In this document: piece after piece, positions 47,065 through 59,526 of the stretch
How the letters are laid out: each line of letters begins with the position of its first letter
Numbering within the stretch: position 1 is the stretch's first letter
Assembly (NCBI GenBank): GCA_035772735.1
Contig: JASDFA010000020.1
Location: 14,859,501-14,923,500, forward strand
DNA from: Datura wrightii
Taxonomy: Eukaryota > Streptophyta > Magnoliopsida > Solanales > Solanaceae
Direction: 5' to 3'
DNA: 64,000 bases
Position numbers and translations under genes: made by a program
The notes under the pieces: generated by a model
What the model saw: the letters and a program-made list of their open reading frames with translations, nothing else
What the model was told of the DNA's origin: nothing
Database searches by the model: none

Positions 47065-50000
47065 TGTCATGCCCCACCTTGGGAGGCATGACTGCACCTA
47101 ATGCCACACTGGAATCTGCGCTGACCTGGCTGGGCATAGGCATCTCTGTTGCCTACCGACGATTCAAATCAAGAATACAAGCTACTATATCTCGGTAGTG
47201 AACACAGCCTCGGACCGACAAGGCCATGCAACACCTGTAAAAGAAAACAACTAACCCAACCAATATAGCAATACTAGCGATCCTATGCAGGCCGACAAGA
47301 TCACCATGTTATCTAGTTGTAACAGAAATGAAAACAAGCAGTTATATTACGCTCCACACAGCCAACAACAATCAACTAACTAAATACTATCGTTTGGAAG
47401 CCTCTAGAATTGAAAATATTGGTCGGGACAGGCCCCGGCCTACCCAAATGCTAAACAAATAGGATATAGATAAACCTTTACAACTTGGCAACTCCGAACA
47501 AAAGGAGTTGGCCGAATTGCTGACTCTGAATGGCTGCTAGGAGATCCTAAAACCTGTCTGTCTAAACCTGCAGGTAAGTATGCAGCATCCATAGTTGAGC
47601 GTCAGTTCAATATATATCGAATATGTAAGGCAGTAATGAAAAGCTAAATAAACACTGATGAAGAACTAAAAGTGAATAACAAGAAGGGGCAGAAATTAAC
47701 CTATAAGCTTTTTATCCATAACCTGCATCTAGTAAAACACTACACGTCTATGAGCTAAGACTGTACAACTATATATTCATAAGCTATAACTAGCAGGCAA
47801 GAATACAAATAAGAACCTAACCTGGACCCCATAAGCCTGGAAGGTACAACCAGCACAGAATAACCCGCCTAGAGCCCCTATAAGCCCTGGCGAGCACACC
47901 CCAATCTATATACCCCTAACCATGGTCAATATGAGTCAACAGGTAACTATAGCCAACCTACCTGGCCCCTGGGTCCACAACTGAGCTCGTTGGGCTCTTG
48001 TAGCTATGTCTGAGCTCGAAGGGCTCTTATAATTGCACCCTGGGCACACAAGGCTCGACGAGGGTCAGTGATGCTGATACGGCATAAAAATAGAAGTCCA
48101 GCCATGGATGGAATCTAATATGGCCCTTGGGCCTTAATATAGTCCCTTGGGATAACATATAGCTCCTTGGAGCGATCCATATAGCCTCGAAGGCAACAAC
48201 ACAGCTAGTACCCCTGAGGTTGGTCAATGGAAGGCTATCCTAGGTGGGGTCAATCCCAACCAGTATACTACTTCTTAGTCTCAACCTAGTCACTCAGAAG
48301 GCGTATCTAGATCTTAAGGCCTAACGCGACCACTGCTCACCCCTAGAATAGTCTGCATAGCTGCCAACAGGCATACCCCGTGTGCCTATATCTGATTAGA
48401 GGATCCTGATAGTGATCATAATCTCTAATGGTCTAGACCGGATAGGGCAAGATCTGGAGTAGCCTAAACGATACTCTGAATGTCATGCTAGGAAAATGAT
48501 AGCTCATAAGTGAACTGTAAGGTCGCAGAAAACCAATTACTTAGTTTCTTTTCTTAGAACAACTGTAAGGCTGCTACTAATCGGACATGCTCCTAGTCAG
48601 CCCCTAACCTTCCACGGGAAGCATACTATAATTCTTAGCCTGAAAGTAATATTGTACTACCATGGTTCTAGTCCCTTAAATCTTAGCATGGTCTGTTCAG
48701 GTTTCATATATCTTCTATAGCGATTCCTAATCTCGTAGGCAAGTTTATTTGGACTTAGCCATTCACGGCGGCCTGGACCTGAGTACCTTATAACAGCAGG
48801 CTAGGGTGTTGGCGCCGTATCCGACTACTGACAGTGTTCCCTCCTTAGGGTACTTACGGGTCTGTCTGATTTGTATGACTGGGATGACCTCTTGGGTAAC
48901 CTGTATGTCAAGCACTAAGTCGACTGCAACTAGTAATCACTGGTAGTGGCTAACTACATGGCAGGTTGTCACTTCATTTCACTGGGGCAACCCTGGTACC
49001 GCTGACTCTAGGGTAGGACCATCCTGTTCAAATTCTGGCCCTGGAGGAATTAAGGTACGCCAACAGCCTCTGGGCGAGCTTTACTGTTTATACGGGCGTC
49101 AAACTGAAAGTTATATTGCCCATCTGCGCCCATGTTGTCCAACTTACTAAATCAGGCCTAACAGCTAATCCTAAGCTTCTAAGGCCTTGGCATGACAGCA
49201 AAACATCAGAATCCTACTAATATAGTGAACATAAGGACAGAGGGCTTACTATGACGCTTCTACTGTGGATCACACCTAACATACTCTTTCCCGACGAGGG
49301 ATAATGTAATCTATTCTCAATACGTCTTTTAGCAGCTAACCACAACTTATATAATCATAATCTGCTGACAGCAGCTAATCACAACACATATATAATCATA
49401 ATCTACTAGCGGGAGCTAGTTACAACATATAAAATCGTTGTCTCCATTCAGGAACATAGGTCGTATCATTATACGACGAGAGTAACTTGCAGAAAGTATA
49501 AGCCTTACATACCTCAAATGCTGACTTTTATTCACTTAAACTGTTTCCACCTGAAGCCAACAATTCTATTTGATTGCAGTCTCTATGCTGAGGAAACAAG
49601 GCTATTTCAATAGTAGGAGTCTGTAAATAACAATATCCTTCAACAGGTTTAACTATAACTTCAACTTCATTTTATTGGGCCAAAATCTCACAATTTCTCG
49701 AGAGTTTAGAAAGGAGAAATGCTTACATGTTTCCTGTGGCCGTTTAGAATCTAGTTTGAAGCAATTCCGACAACCTTTACTCGGCGGGGTCAAATTTTTC
49801 AAGAAATAACTCCGTAGAGATGCTTTCCATAGGCCTAGAACTTGTTACTGGAAGTTAATTTGCGTTTGAGTGGAGTTTCACGGCTTAATTTGGCGAAAAA
49901 TAGTTGAAAAGTTGGAGAAAACTCTTCATTATGCCGAGGATCTATTTAGGGGGAATATTTGAATGACTTAAACTTTGGACTTAAAATACACACACATATA

Positions 50001-50238
50001 AGGCAGTGGGCAGGGAGCGCCGCCCGTAGCGCCAAGAGTCAGGCGCGATGCACCGCTCAAGGCGCCGGGCTGGCCGGCGCACCCAGTGCGCCTGGCCTCC
50101 GGCCTCGACCTCCTGCTCACTCGACTCCGTACTCGTTCATTCATTCCCTGAGCCTTTTTCTGTATGCGTCATACGCTAAAACCTTCGACATACATACGAA
50201 CACATCGGTTAAACGATAGGAACTTACAGGGTGTAACA
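47065..50238 (-). mobile_element. Solo LTR, second copy of the 6362-9543 family, in a copia LTR
   Basis: Starts TGTCATGCCCCACCTTGGGAGG and ends CAGGGTGTAACA on the plus strand; 3174 bases. It has a perfect 5-bp duplication TCTCA (47060-47064 and 50239-50243). It aligns with 6362-9543 along its whole length with many substitutions; shared landmarks include CGGGACAGG(G)CCCCGGCCTACC and CCTGCAGG(C/T)AAGTA. A GC-rich block at 50010-50110 corresponds in position to 9300-9440 but differs in sequence. No coding domain. Confidence 0.88.
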
Positions 50239-50335
50239 TCTCATATCTATACTATCTAATTATACCATATTTAACACTCCAATATCTACACTATCTAATG
50301 ATAATATCTATACTATCTAATTATCATATTTAACA
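50239..50335 (-). repeat. Right LTR of the nested copia element, second part
   Basis: Continues the copia LTR from 47064, with a repeated TATCTA(C/T)ACTATCTAAT pattern, and ends CATATTTAACA. Confidence 0.8.
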
Positions 50336-50547
50336 TGTAGTTTTTCTCATAATCTAATTACTCAATTTTGGCTTTCTTTCTTCTTTTTTTTTTTAACGTT
50401 TATGTTTTCTTTCCTTTTATCCTTTTATTTATTCCTTGTTTTTTCTAATTTCATTTAATTCATTTTTTTAGTAGTTTGATGTCATTCACTTCTTTTTGTC
50501 TTTTTCTTTATTCTTCTTTTTATATATTTATTGATTTTCATTGAGAT
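50336..50547. other. T-rich spacer right of the copia element
   Basis: No gene. It is T/C-rich like 26580-27060 and shares the ACTCAATTTTGGC motif, so it is probably the continuation of that tract before the copia insertion. Confidence 0.5.
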
Positions 50548-51660
50548 CTGCTTCAATCCTTCAATGAGACACTCTTCAGTCCTTCATAATACCATCACAG
50601 TATATTTATACACTGGCATGGCGTCATGAAGGACTGCTTTAGTCCTTTAGATAGACATCCTCAGTCCTCCATGATACCATCACAATATATTTATATACTG
50701 ACATGGTATCATGGAAGACTGTTTTAGTCCTTCAATGAGACACTCCTCAGTTATCCATCATGATACCATCACAATATATCTATATATTGAAATGGTATCA
50801 TGCAGGAATGCTTCAGTCCTTTAATAAAATATTTGTCAGTCCTCCATGATACCATCATAATATATTTATATAATTTCATGGTATCACTGAGGCCTGCTTC
50901 AGTCCTCAATGATACCATTACAGTATATCTATATATTGTCATGGTATGATTGAAGTCTATTTCAATCCTTCAATGAGACAATAATATCATCATAGTAAAT
51001 TTATATACTAGCATGGGATCATTAAGGTCTGCTTCAGTCCTTCAGTGAGACACTCCTCAATCCTCCATGATACCATTTCAATATATTTATATATTGTCAT
51101 GTATTATTAAGGTCTACTTCAGTCTTTAAGTGAGACACTCATCAGTACTTTATGATACCATCACAGTATATCTATATACTAACACGGTATCATAAAGGAC
51201 TGCTTCATTCCTTTAGTGAGACACTCCTCAATCCTCCATAATACCATCACAATATATCTATATACTGACATAATATCATGGATGACTATTTCATTCGTTT
51301 AACGAGATACTCCTTAGTCCTCCATGATACAATCACAGTATATCTATATACTAGCATGGTATCATGGAGGAATACTTTAGTCCTTCAACAGGATATTCCT
51401 CAGTTCTCCATGATACAATCACAATATTTTATATATTATCATGGTATCATTAAGGTCTGCTTCAGTCTTCAATGATACTATCACAATATATCTATATATT
51501 GTCATGGTATGATTGAGGTCTGCTTCAATCCTTAGTGAGACATTCATCAGTCCTCCATGATACCATCACAATATATCTATATACTAGCATGGTATCATTG
51601 AGGTCTGTTTCAGTTCTTTAGTGCGACACTCCTCAGTTCTCCATGATATCATCATAGCAT
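50548..51660 (+). repeat. Tandem array of ~14 hairpin-forming units
   Basis: Units of about 86 bases start with CTGCTTCAGTCCTT or variants and continue with AGTGAGACACTCCTCAG and then an imperfect palindrome. The left arm is TCCTCCATGATACCAT, the centre is TCACAATATATCTATATACT, and the right arm is CATGGTATCATGGAGG. I count 14 units, two of them about 63 bases (near 50894 and 51456) that lack the GAGACACTCCTCAG part. Arm changes are sometimes matched on both sides and sometimes not. No open frame. Function unknown; by structure it could be a satellite-like expansion of a foldback element or a small-RNA source. Confidence 0.85.
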
Positions 51661-53391
51661 ACTAAAATATTTAGAGATTTGAAATTTATTTTTTATACTT
51701 TTTATTTTAGAAATATCCTCAACCTTGAAAATTTTAAATTTTTAATTGTATGTGTAAATTATATCGATTTTATTAATTTCTAAAATAAAAAGTAAAGAAA
51801 ATAAAATTTCAAACTTTTAAATATTAAATTTTCAAGGTTGAGAGTATTTTCAGACCAAAAAGTGGAAGGGAAAAAATATTCTTGAGCCAAAATAAAGATT
51901 GAGGATATTTTTAGACGAAAAGTAGAAGGAGGGTGCAAGGAGGGAATTATGAGCCATTTGTCATAAGTTAAAAGGTATTTTTGGCCCTTTTCCCATAATA
52001 AAATAAGTAAATCTTTTATATAAACTTTTTTTCCCGGCGATGACTTCTATTTTTGCGTATAGATGCTTAAAATCTTACTCTAAATAAACTATATATTGCG
52101 AAAAATTTAAAAATAAGTAAACCTTATATATTTATATATATATTGTCAGATAAGTTATTTTTCACCCGTTGATACTTATAATTTTACTCTAAATGAAATA
52201 TATATTGCAAAATAGTTTAATATAAGTTGTTATAATAATTGTGCCATTTCAAAGCAAGGAGAATAAAATTACTGACACTTTATATTAACGAGCTAACTGA
52301 ATTATTGTGTGTGTGTGTGTTTCATGATCTAGTTTTATTGTAGTGCAATTGATTATTAACAAAGGGACATCCTGAAGGTGCAGTAAAAGAAATTGAAGAT
52401 ATAGTTTACTTATAGATTGAGAAAGTAATATGTTTTTGCTCCTATTCTTTTGGAGATGTGATACAACGCAAAATTTAGCAAGTTATTAGACTTTTGATGA
52501 TATTGCTTGTTTTATGAAAAATTTTCCTATACACTTGATAGAAATGGACTAACAAAACTATGATATATTCTTGCATTATACCTGGTCAGAATGTTACAAC
52601 ATTTAATGCTATAAAGAATTCTTGAGAAGTTCATCCTGACTGGTATTCTTTTCATGTCTTCTCTGACTAATATATATTTTTTACCCCTCATCAAAGAATA
52701 CTTTAATATTAAAGGCAACAAAGTTATAAACAAAGGTTAAAATAGAATAAAAAAATTTTATGTCGAAATAAATAAACAAATTCTAATTGCACATCTTTAA
52801 ATTAAAATATTTATTAAAAGTAGCACAACAAGTTTTATAACGAAAAACGGTGAAAGGACTTTTCTATTTAGATTTAAAACTTAGTTAAAATTATAATTTA
52901 AAATAAATTATGATATTATTTGGGTTATTGATATAATAAATGAAAAAAAATAGTTAAGATATTATAATACTGAAAATAATATATAAAAAGGATAATTAAT
53001 ATAATGTGAGGTTATTTATCAATTAAATTAATTAAACTAATAACAAAAATTGAATACATAATACTATAAATATATTAAATAAAACATAATATAATAACGA
53101 TATAGAAAGAGCAAAAATAGAAATAATATTTAGAATATTTGACATATAATATAGAAGGATAAATTTGTTTGAATTTAAGATGAAAAGTTAAGTTAATTTA
53201 AATAAAATATAAACAATAATCAAATATTATTTATAATTTTAATTACTAATTGTATTTAAGATTTGTCCATTGACAAAAATAAAATTTGTATTTTCCTTTT
53301 TAAGGAAAAGAAACATTACAAGAAATAATTTTGGGAAATATAGAAGTAATATAGAAAAAATTATTATGAGAGATTATCGAACACTACAAGA
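51661..53391. other. AT-rich spacer
   Basis: No gene is seen. 51675-51740 and 51777-51850 contain two inverted matches in the order A-B-A'-B' (A about 40 bases, B about 23 bases with CCTCAACCTTGAAAATTT). A (GT)n run lies at 52307-52320. The final 80 bases are the left half of a short tandem repeat interrupted by the CACTA element. Confidence 0.6.
53389..53391. repeat. CACTA target-site duplication, left
   Basis: GAA, matched by GAA at 58598-58600. Three-base duplications are the rule for CACTA elements. Confidence 0.8.
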
Positions 53392-56300
53392 CATTTGACT
53401 CAACGTCCACTTCTTAATGAAGGAACAAAACTCCGGTCGTTATAAATAAAGTATTAGCGAACTAATTTCTTTTACGGTCACTAATTTATTCAAAATTAAC
53501 GAGAACACATTAGCTAATCATTAAAAGTAGTATCCGATTGTTATAATTAAAGTATGCAAAAAAAAAAAAAAACGGTACTTATTTCTCAATTTCCCTCCTC
53601 TTTTTTCCGAATTCTTTCTCCGCCCTAAAAAAATCAAGAGAAACCCATAGATATTATCATATTCCTCCAAATGGTGAACTGTTGTATCTTTTGTTTTCCA
53701 CAAACTAACATTATAGTAAGCTGGAAGTGTAACCATACTCTGACATTGTGTTTACAAGTTCTTGTCAAATCAGCGACACCACCACTGAGATCAGAAGAGA
53801 AGAGAGTCCTTTTGGATCTTGAGATTGCAAATATTTGTGGGGAAAAAAAAAAAAAAAGAAGAAATTATTGACTCCATTTTCTTTTCATTTGGTGTCATCC
53901 CTTTTCACTTAATAAATTTCCTTTCTCATCCTTTTCAAGATTGTCTTCAATTTCCAGCTTGGTTCTCTCTCTTTTTAATAAATTTGATCAAGTATTCTTA
54001 TTTTTCTTTGAGATATGTGTGATTGGATATTTGGATCTATTTTGCTTTTTTTCTTTTCCAATTTTTAGCTCAGCCAATTTGAATGATCAACTATCCATAA
54101 ATTCTTCTAAAAGATATTGCATATTTATATTGCTTTTGAAAAGATAAATTATTGAAAAATTAAATAAAATAAAGCAGTATATATTTGAATTGAGATCTTT
54201 AAATTAAATTTGGTGGGTTTAAATTTTCACCGTGCTTGAATTTTTCTTTTCCAATATGTTGCTTTCCATAGACTCTCTAGTTTGATATAATTTATCATAA
54301 TATTTTTACTGATAAGTATCATATGCATATATGCTAATATAAGTGCATAAGTTCAAGGAAATTAGAAAGTCAACGTTATGGTCAGAGTTGATCATGAATC
54401 ATTTGGTAGACTATAGCCAATTTTAACTGAAACTAGCTATAACTTGTTGTAAATATTTGAGATTTTGGCCAAAAACTATCCATTATGTTTGGGATAGGTT
54501 TAATTTATTCCTTAATTATAACCCTAAGCATCTTATATATGTCCTTTTTAGTTTGAAAAATTTGAGCATATATAATCCAGCTAACAGAATTCAGTTAAAA
54601 CTAATAGGAGATATCACATTATAAAGAAAACAAAGCTTTGCATTTGAATGCCTTTACCCTCACTGATTGAAAAGAAACAGTCACTATATAGAACCCATAT
54701 AATAGATATATTGACTTCTTCACCTGTTGTCGAAATTAGCAAGAAACATGACCACCTTAATATAACTTCATCATCTGTCGTAGAGTTGTATGTACATGTA
54801 TCGTTACAAGTAGTGCTAATAAAATTACTCAACATATGCAGGAGGAATATTTCGTATAGTTTTATTAAATCTGGAATTTTGTTTTGTTGCCTTACGCAAA
54901 ATAGCAGCTATAATTCCAAATGTGGAACGGCAAGTAATTTTAGTTCTCATTACCTTGACAAACCATTAGTCCTTTTATCACTGTGTGTATAAGCTGACTG
55001 ATCTTATTCATCGGAATGTCAAAATATGCATGCTCCAGCACATGATGGTAATCATAATGTTAAATATTTTTACCGCATTACTTCTTTGTTCATGTTCCAG
55101 AATTTAAAAAAAAAAAAAAATCACTACTTCCTATGTTTTAAAAGAAAGTAATCAAGTAGCACAACTACTTAATTCCTTTGGTTGAATTAGAGTTATAGGC
55201 TTTGATACACCAGTGACTGTTCATTTCAACAAGATACATACATATTTGGGGAGAGGGCTGATCGTGGCCTTAATTTTTTTTCTTTTTTTTTTTCCTCTCT
55301 CACATGAAATTCATGTGTAATGATGTCTCTGCTAGTTTTTGTTATCTAGACTATATATGCTCAATTTTTACAAACATCAAGCACATAAGATGCTTAGTGT
55401 TATATTGAATGAACAAAGTTAAATCTATCCCCAAATAAAAGGGATAATTTTGATTTTAAAAAAAACTCTACAATGCTTTATGTTTATTGGGAAATATTAT
55501 TTTAAAAATTACTGGAAAAGAAGGGGGACATTAAGGTTTTGATTTTCGAGAAAGGAAGTTTGATTTTACATCCTATCACTCTCTTGTCCTTTTTTAGTTT
55601 TTTATTTTACTTTGTCGTTTGACATTGATTCAGTCCTCCGAGAATTTTTTCATTACTTTTGTGGATGTTTCTTTGCATAAATGTGTAGGAAAAGAAAATG
55701 AAAAAGTTGCTATTTTTTTATTCGAGGTTAACATGTTACTAATATGCAGATTTTTAATTAATTTGATGTTGGGCCAGTTTTTTATTTTTTCTAACATAAG
55801 ATATTTTTCATATTTTTGGTTTCACTAGTTCTATCTGATCGATATGTCATTTGGTTCCAGATTTTGATTGTTTGATTAGTTTGGAATGTTAAGAAAATAG
55901 AAAAGGTACTTTGTTTGATCTTATGTTTATGATCCATGCAATTTTATTCCTTGTTACTATAGAATAAGATATTGAATTCGCTACCAACGTGCTCTGCTAA
56001 CTATTCATGCAAAATTTCATTAATGCTAAAAATCCTCAAACAATACCTACCACTTTGTACAGGTAAAGGAACACCTGCCACTTTGTAATATATTGAACAT
56101 CTAATTTACAACTAAGCTTAGCCTCTTGTAACTTTGTTCCTCTGCATCTCTTAAGGTATTGGACTAAAATCAACATATGTTAATTTTTTAATAGAATTAC
56201 TGCTTTGTTATTAGGCAGTTTACTTGCTTTCCCTTTTGTAGCGTCATTGACATTCTTTTGAACATAGGGAGATTATTGATGAGCATATTTTTGATAAAAG

Positions 56301-58597
56301 AATTTCAAGAAAGGGCATAAATTTTTTTAATAAGACGAATGGAGAGCCAGGTTACCATATGATAATAAAGTTTGTTTGATATTCTACTCTCATTTTTTAT
56401 GTCCTAAAGGGAGTGAAGAGGAGATTGATTAAATATTTTTTACTTCTACATCTTTATAAACATTGCTTCTTCTTTTGTATGTCCGTTCCTATAGTATCTC
56501 ATAAAAAAATTTCATATATGATGTGTCTGTTCTCATCTAGAATGTGAGCAAGAACTGATTGGGATCATTGAATCCTAAGTTGATCTTGTTGTATAATTCA
56601 ATGTAAGTGTTTCTTTTAACTCAATTAACTAGGAATTATAAAGATTACAAAATTAATGTTGGTGTTACCTTTTGCTAAAAAGACATACTTCATCATATCA
56701 CATGGGTCACACCTGAGCTTTTTGGATTGATTTAAATTGATATAGAAAAATATTCAAAATATAAGTCACATAACAATTTTAATCTTTTGTTAATTATCGC
56801 CTTTTACTTTTTAATATTGGATAACTAATTTTATCCTGTTATTAATTAGACAGGGAACATGTGGAAGAAAACTAAACATCAGCATTAAAAGTTACTATAG
56901 TTTACTCTGCTCACAATTTTATAGTCTTGCAACATCTCACAAAAATTCTCTGAAAATAATACATCTAGCTTATTTACTAAACTTTTGAGTTCATCATCTT
57001 TTGAAACTTAACAATTAAGATAGACACGTATTTTCTCATCAGTCCTTAAGTTGAAGACTATCTGAGAAGTCATTTAGATGACCAGAAAGATAAATCAAAA
57101 GAAAAAAACTATGAACTTTTTTTGAGAGACCACAAGAAGTTCACTAAAATGGACATGAATCTAATATGCAAATAATGAAGATGATCAAATCGACCTTTTT
57201 TCATAAGATTGTAATATGATTATATATTGTGTCTTGTTATCTTTTTCTTTTTGCTTTTTCCTAATTTGCTGAATAACAAAAATATGTATCTGAAATATTA
57301 TCCTGTTATTTTAGGTTGGACTATACAAAAGAAGATGCATCTACCTTTGGTGATGTTTTGACACCCTTTGTGTGTTGAAGTAAGTTTCTCATATTATTAA
57401 ATTAGAATGAAAATTCATTTTGTTAAATTCCCCATAACTCATTTTAATTTTTCAATTTTCAAATACTTGCACGGGTATATTTGCGTCTTTTCTTCCCTTC
57501 TCTTTTCCTATTCTTCTGTGGACAACTAATACTCCTGAATGTTGCATTTTTCAGTTTTTCTAGTTGAAGTTTTAAATTTAGGTTCTATGTTGAGGAAATT
57601 AGTGTTGTGTAGATGCATATACTTTTAGTAAAATTATATTAATATCTCTTTCTTAGTTTGCAAAAGTGCAAAATATTAAAAGAGATTCTCCTAGCTCACA
57701 GAAGAAACTACTGACATTCAATCTCAATAGAGATATGAGTTTTGCTTTTGATATTACCTATCTGCAATATTAATCTCTACAATCCTTCTTTTTATCTGAG
57801 AAAGGTGATTATGTAGATATTCCGAACAAACCGTTTACCTTATCTTTAAATGTATTTCATGTTTTATCATATGCATTATATATTATAATATACACTAACA
57901 ATACATACATTATGAATTTTAAACTAACATGAACTTATTTTTTTAACAAATTAAGATGCTTAAGTCTGTTGAGCTTGTAATTGAAACTGCTCAACAAGTT
58001 GAAGAAACTATAAATATTATAGAACAGGTTGAAGCACAAGCAGAACCTATTTTTTATTTAGTTAGGTTGTTTTTAAGATGTTCTTTTCTATACATGCTCA
58101 ATTGTGTTTCCTCTTTTGTTTGGAGGTAACAAATGCAATGTCATACAGTCTTGATAACTATGATTTTAATTGAATAATGATTTTTTATTGTCTTTGAATT
58201 ATTATATCGTGTGTGTAAACTCATATTAAACAACAATTACAATATTGTGGATATTGAAAACTCCCAGGCAAATAGAGAAGGTTAAATCTAGTCAGTAAGA
58301 GCACTTATAATAATTGGATTTGTTAATGTCATTAAAGGATTTTAACGACTGAATTATTATAGTTAGCGTGCGAAAAATTTGGTCGTTAAAAAAAATATAT
58401 ATAACTTTCGAAATTTATGTCATTGCTAAAGAATCTTCAACGATCGGATTAGGAAATCGGTCGTTAATTTTTAACGTCAAGGTTTTTATCGACCGGTGAC
58501 GATCGAATATTTTTCAATCGTTATTAACTTATAGCGATTGGATCTGAACCTATAATGACCAAATTTCTCTTCGCTAAAGACCTGTTTTCTTGTAGTG
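53392..58597. mobile_element. Non-autonomous CACTA (En/Spm-type) DNA transposon
   Basis: The left end is CACTACAAGACATTTGACTC; the right end, reversed, is CACTACAAGAAAACAGGTC, so the terminal inverted repeat is ten exact bases and then diverges. GAA flanks both sides. Subterminal regions carry repeated CGGTCGTTA-like and CGATCGG-like motifs in both orientations (53448-53510 and 58345-58560), as expected for binding sites of an En/Spm transposase. I find no transposase domain in the 5.2-kb interior, so it would depend on another element. A neighbouring tandem copy shows the empty site. Confidence 0.85.
57956..58129 (+). CDS. Small open frame of unknown function inside the CACTA element
   Basis: A 57-residue frame from ATG at 57956 to TAA at 58129. 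The first half is Glu/Gln/Val-rich and helical in character (KSVELVIETAQQVEETINII), the second half hydrophobic (FYLVRLFLRCSFLYMLNC). It matches no family I know. It lies about 470 bases from the right end of the CACTA element, so it may be a leftover exon of an element protein or of a captured gene, or chance. Low confidence that it is translated. Confidence 0.2.
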   Translation: MLKSVELVIETAQQVEETINIIEQVEAQAEPIFYLVRLFLRCSFLYMLNCVSSFVWR

Positions 58598-58700
58598 GAA
58601 TATTCTCTGAATTATAAGAAAATATAAAAATAATATAAAAAAAAATATTTTGAGAGATTATCAAATATTCTCTGAATTATCGTGTTTTTTTATTTTTTTT
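58598..58700. repeat. Short tandem repeat split by the CACTA element
   Basis: Right of the CACTA element, AATATTCTCTGAATTATAAG and then GAGAGATTATCAAATATTCT (58652-58671) continue the left flank, which ends GAGAGATTATCGAA at 53391. One repeat unit (about 68 bases) is therefore interrupted and the next is whole. Confidence 0.75.
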
Positions 58701-59526
58701 ATTTTTATAATCATGTTATTAAAAAGGAAGTTAAATAAGCCTAAAAATATAAAGCCAACCCCAGACAAGTTTGAGGAAGGCATCTCAATCTCGATAATTG
58801 TCTGATAGACTGACTTTGAAGGTGTAAAGATTTCTCTATTGATTAGCTGGAGAAGGAGCAATGACTTCCTCCCTTCATTCTTCTATTCAAGATCTCAAGC
58901 TTACATAAGAAACAGAAGTTTTAAAATTGATACAAAAGATAGAAGATTTTTGAATTGTTTGCAACAAATGATATTTGAAATTCAATGAAATGTTATCTGA
59001 AGATTTTAGTATATAATTTGTCTCCTTTAATTTTATAAAATTTGTGCTATTAGGTATATTGCATTGTAAAATAATATGGCATTTACGTATTTGTTAACTT
59101 AATATGATATATTGCATTCAACAAATAAAATCACAATCGTAATTTAATTTAATTTTAATATTCACGCATTCCGCAGATACTATACTAGCTTTTTTTAATT
59201 AATGTGTAGAAAATATATATTTTCATTTTTACATGGAAATATTTAAGTGAAATCAAATATTCTTTCTAACCAATATTGTTAAGCGATTATTAATTATGCA
59301 AATACAGGAAGATTATTTGATTTACATAGTGTTTGATTTCCCATAAATTATCTATTTGTACGTGAGGGTACTGCCATATTAGCATCTTCTACAAGACAAT
59401 CAATTATTGATATTGATTCAAGTCTTTCCAAGATAATAACAACTTCTAAAACAAGTGACTCAAGACATAGAAGATGTGTGATTTTTCTTTGAAAAGAAGA
59501 TTCCAATAATGTTGAAGACAATGTTG
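58701..59526. other. AT-rich spacer with a possible gene fragment
   Basis: No complete gene is seen. On the minus strand at 58861-58735 a short frame (LLLQLINREIFTPSKSVYQT and onward to MPSSNLSGVGF) looks coding-like but matches nothing I can name. The rest is AT-rich. Confidence 0.4.

Larger units (their letters stand above)
27164..50335 (-). mobile_element. Ty1/copia element expanded by four nested insertions
   Basis: Left (3') LTR 27164-27425 starts TGAGAAATGAG. Right (5') LTR is 46895-47064 plus 50239-50335 and ends CATATTTAACA. A primer-binding-like TAGTATCAGAGCCA (minus strand, 46881-46894) abuts the right LTR and a purine tract (AGCTTGAGGGTGAG, 27426-27440) abuts the left one. Coding remains appear from right to left as protease, GAG-pre-integrase, integrase, RT and RNase H. 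Near 5-bp duplications TTTAG/TGTAG flank it. Insertions: 27597-37219, about 37985-42030, 44002-46450 and 47065-50238. Without them the element is about 4.3 kb; gag is largely missing. Confidence 0.85.

Noticed and set aside
50548..51660. CRISPR-like array
   Set aside because: Repeats are long, contiguous and palindromic without unique spacers, and the DNA is plant nuclear.
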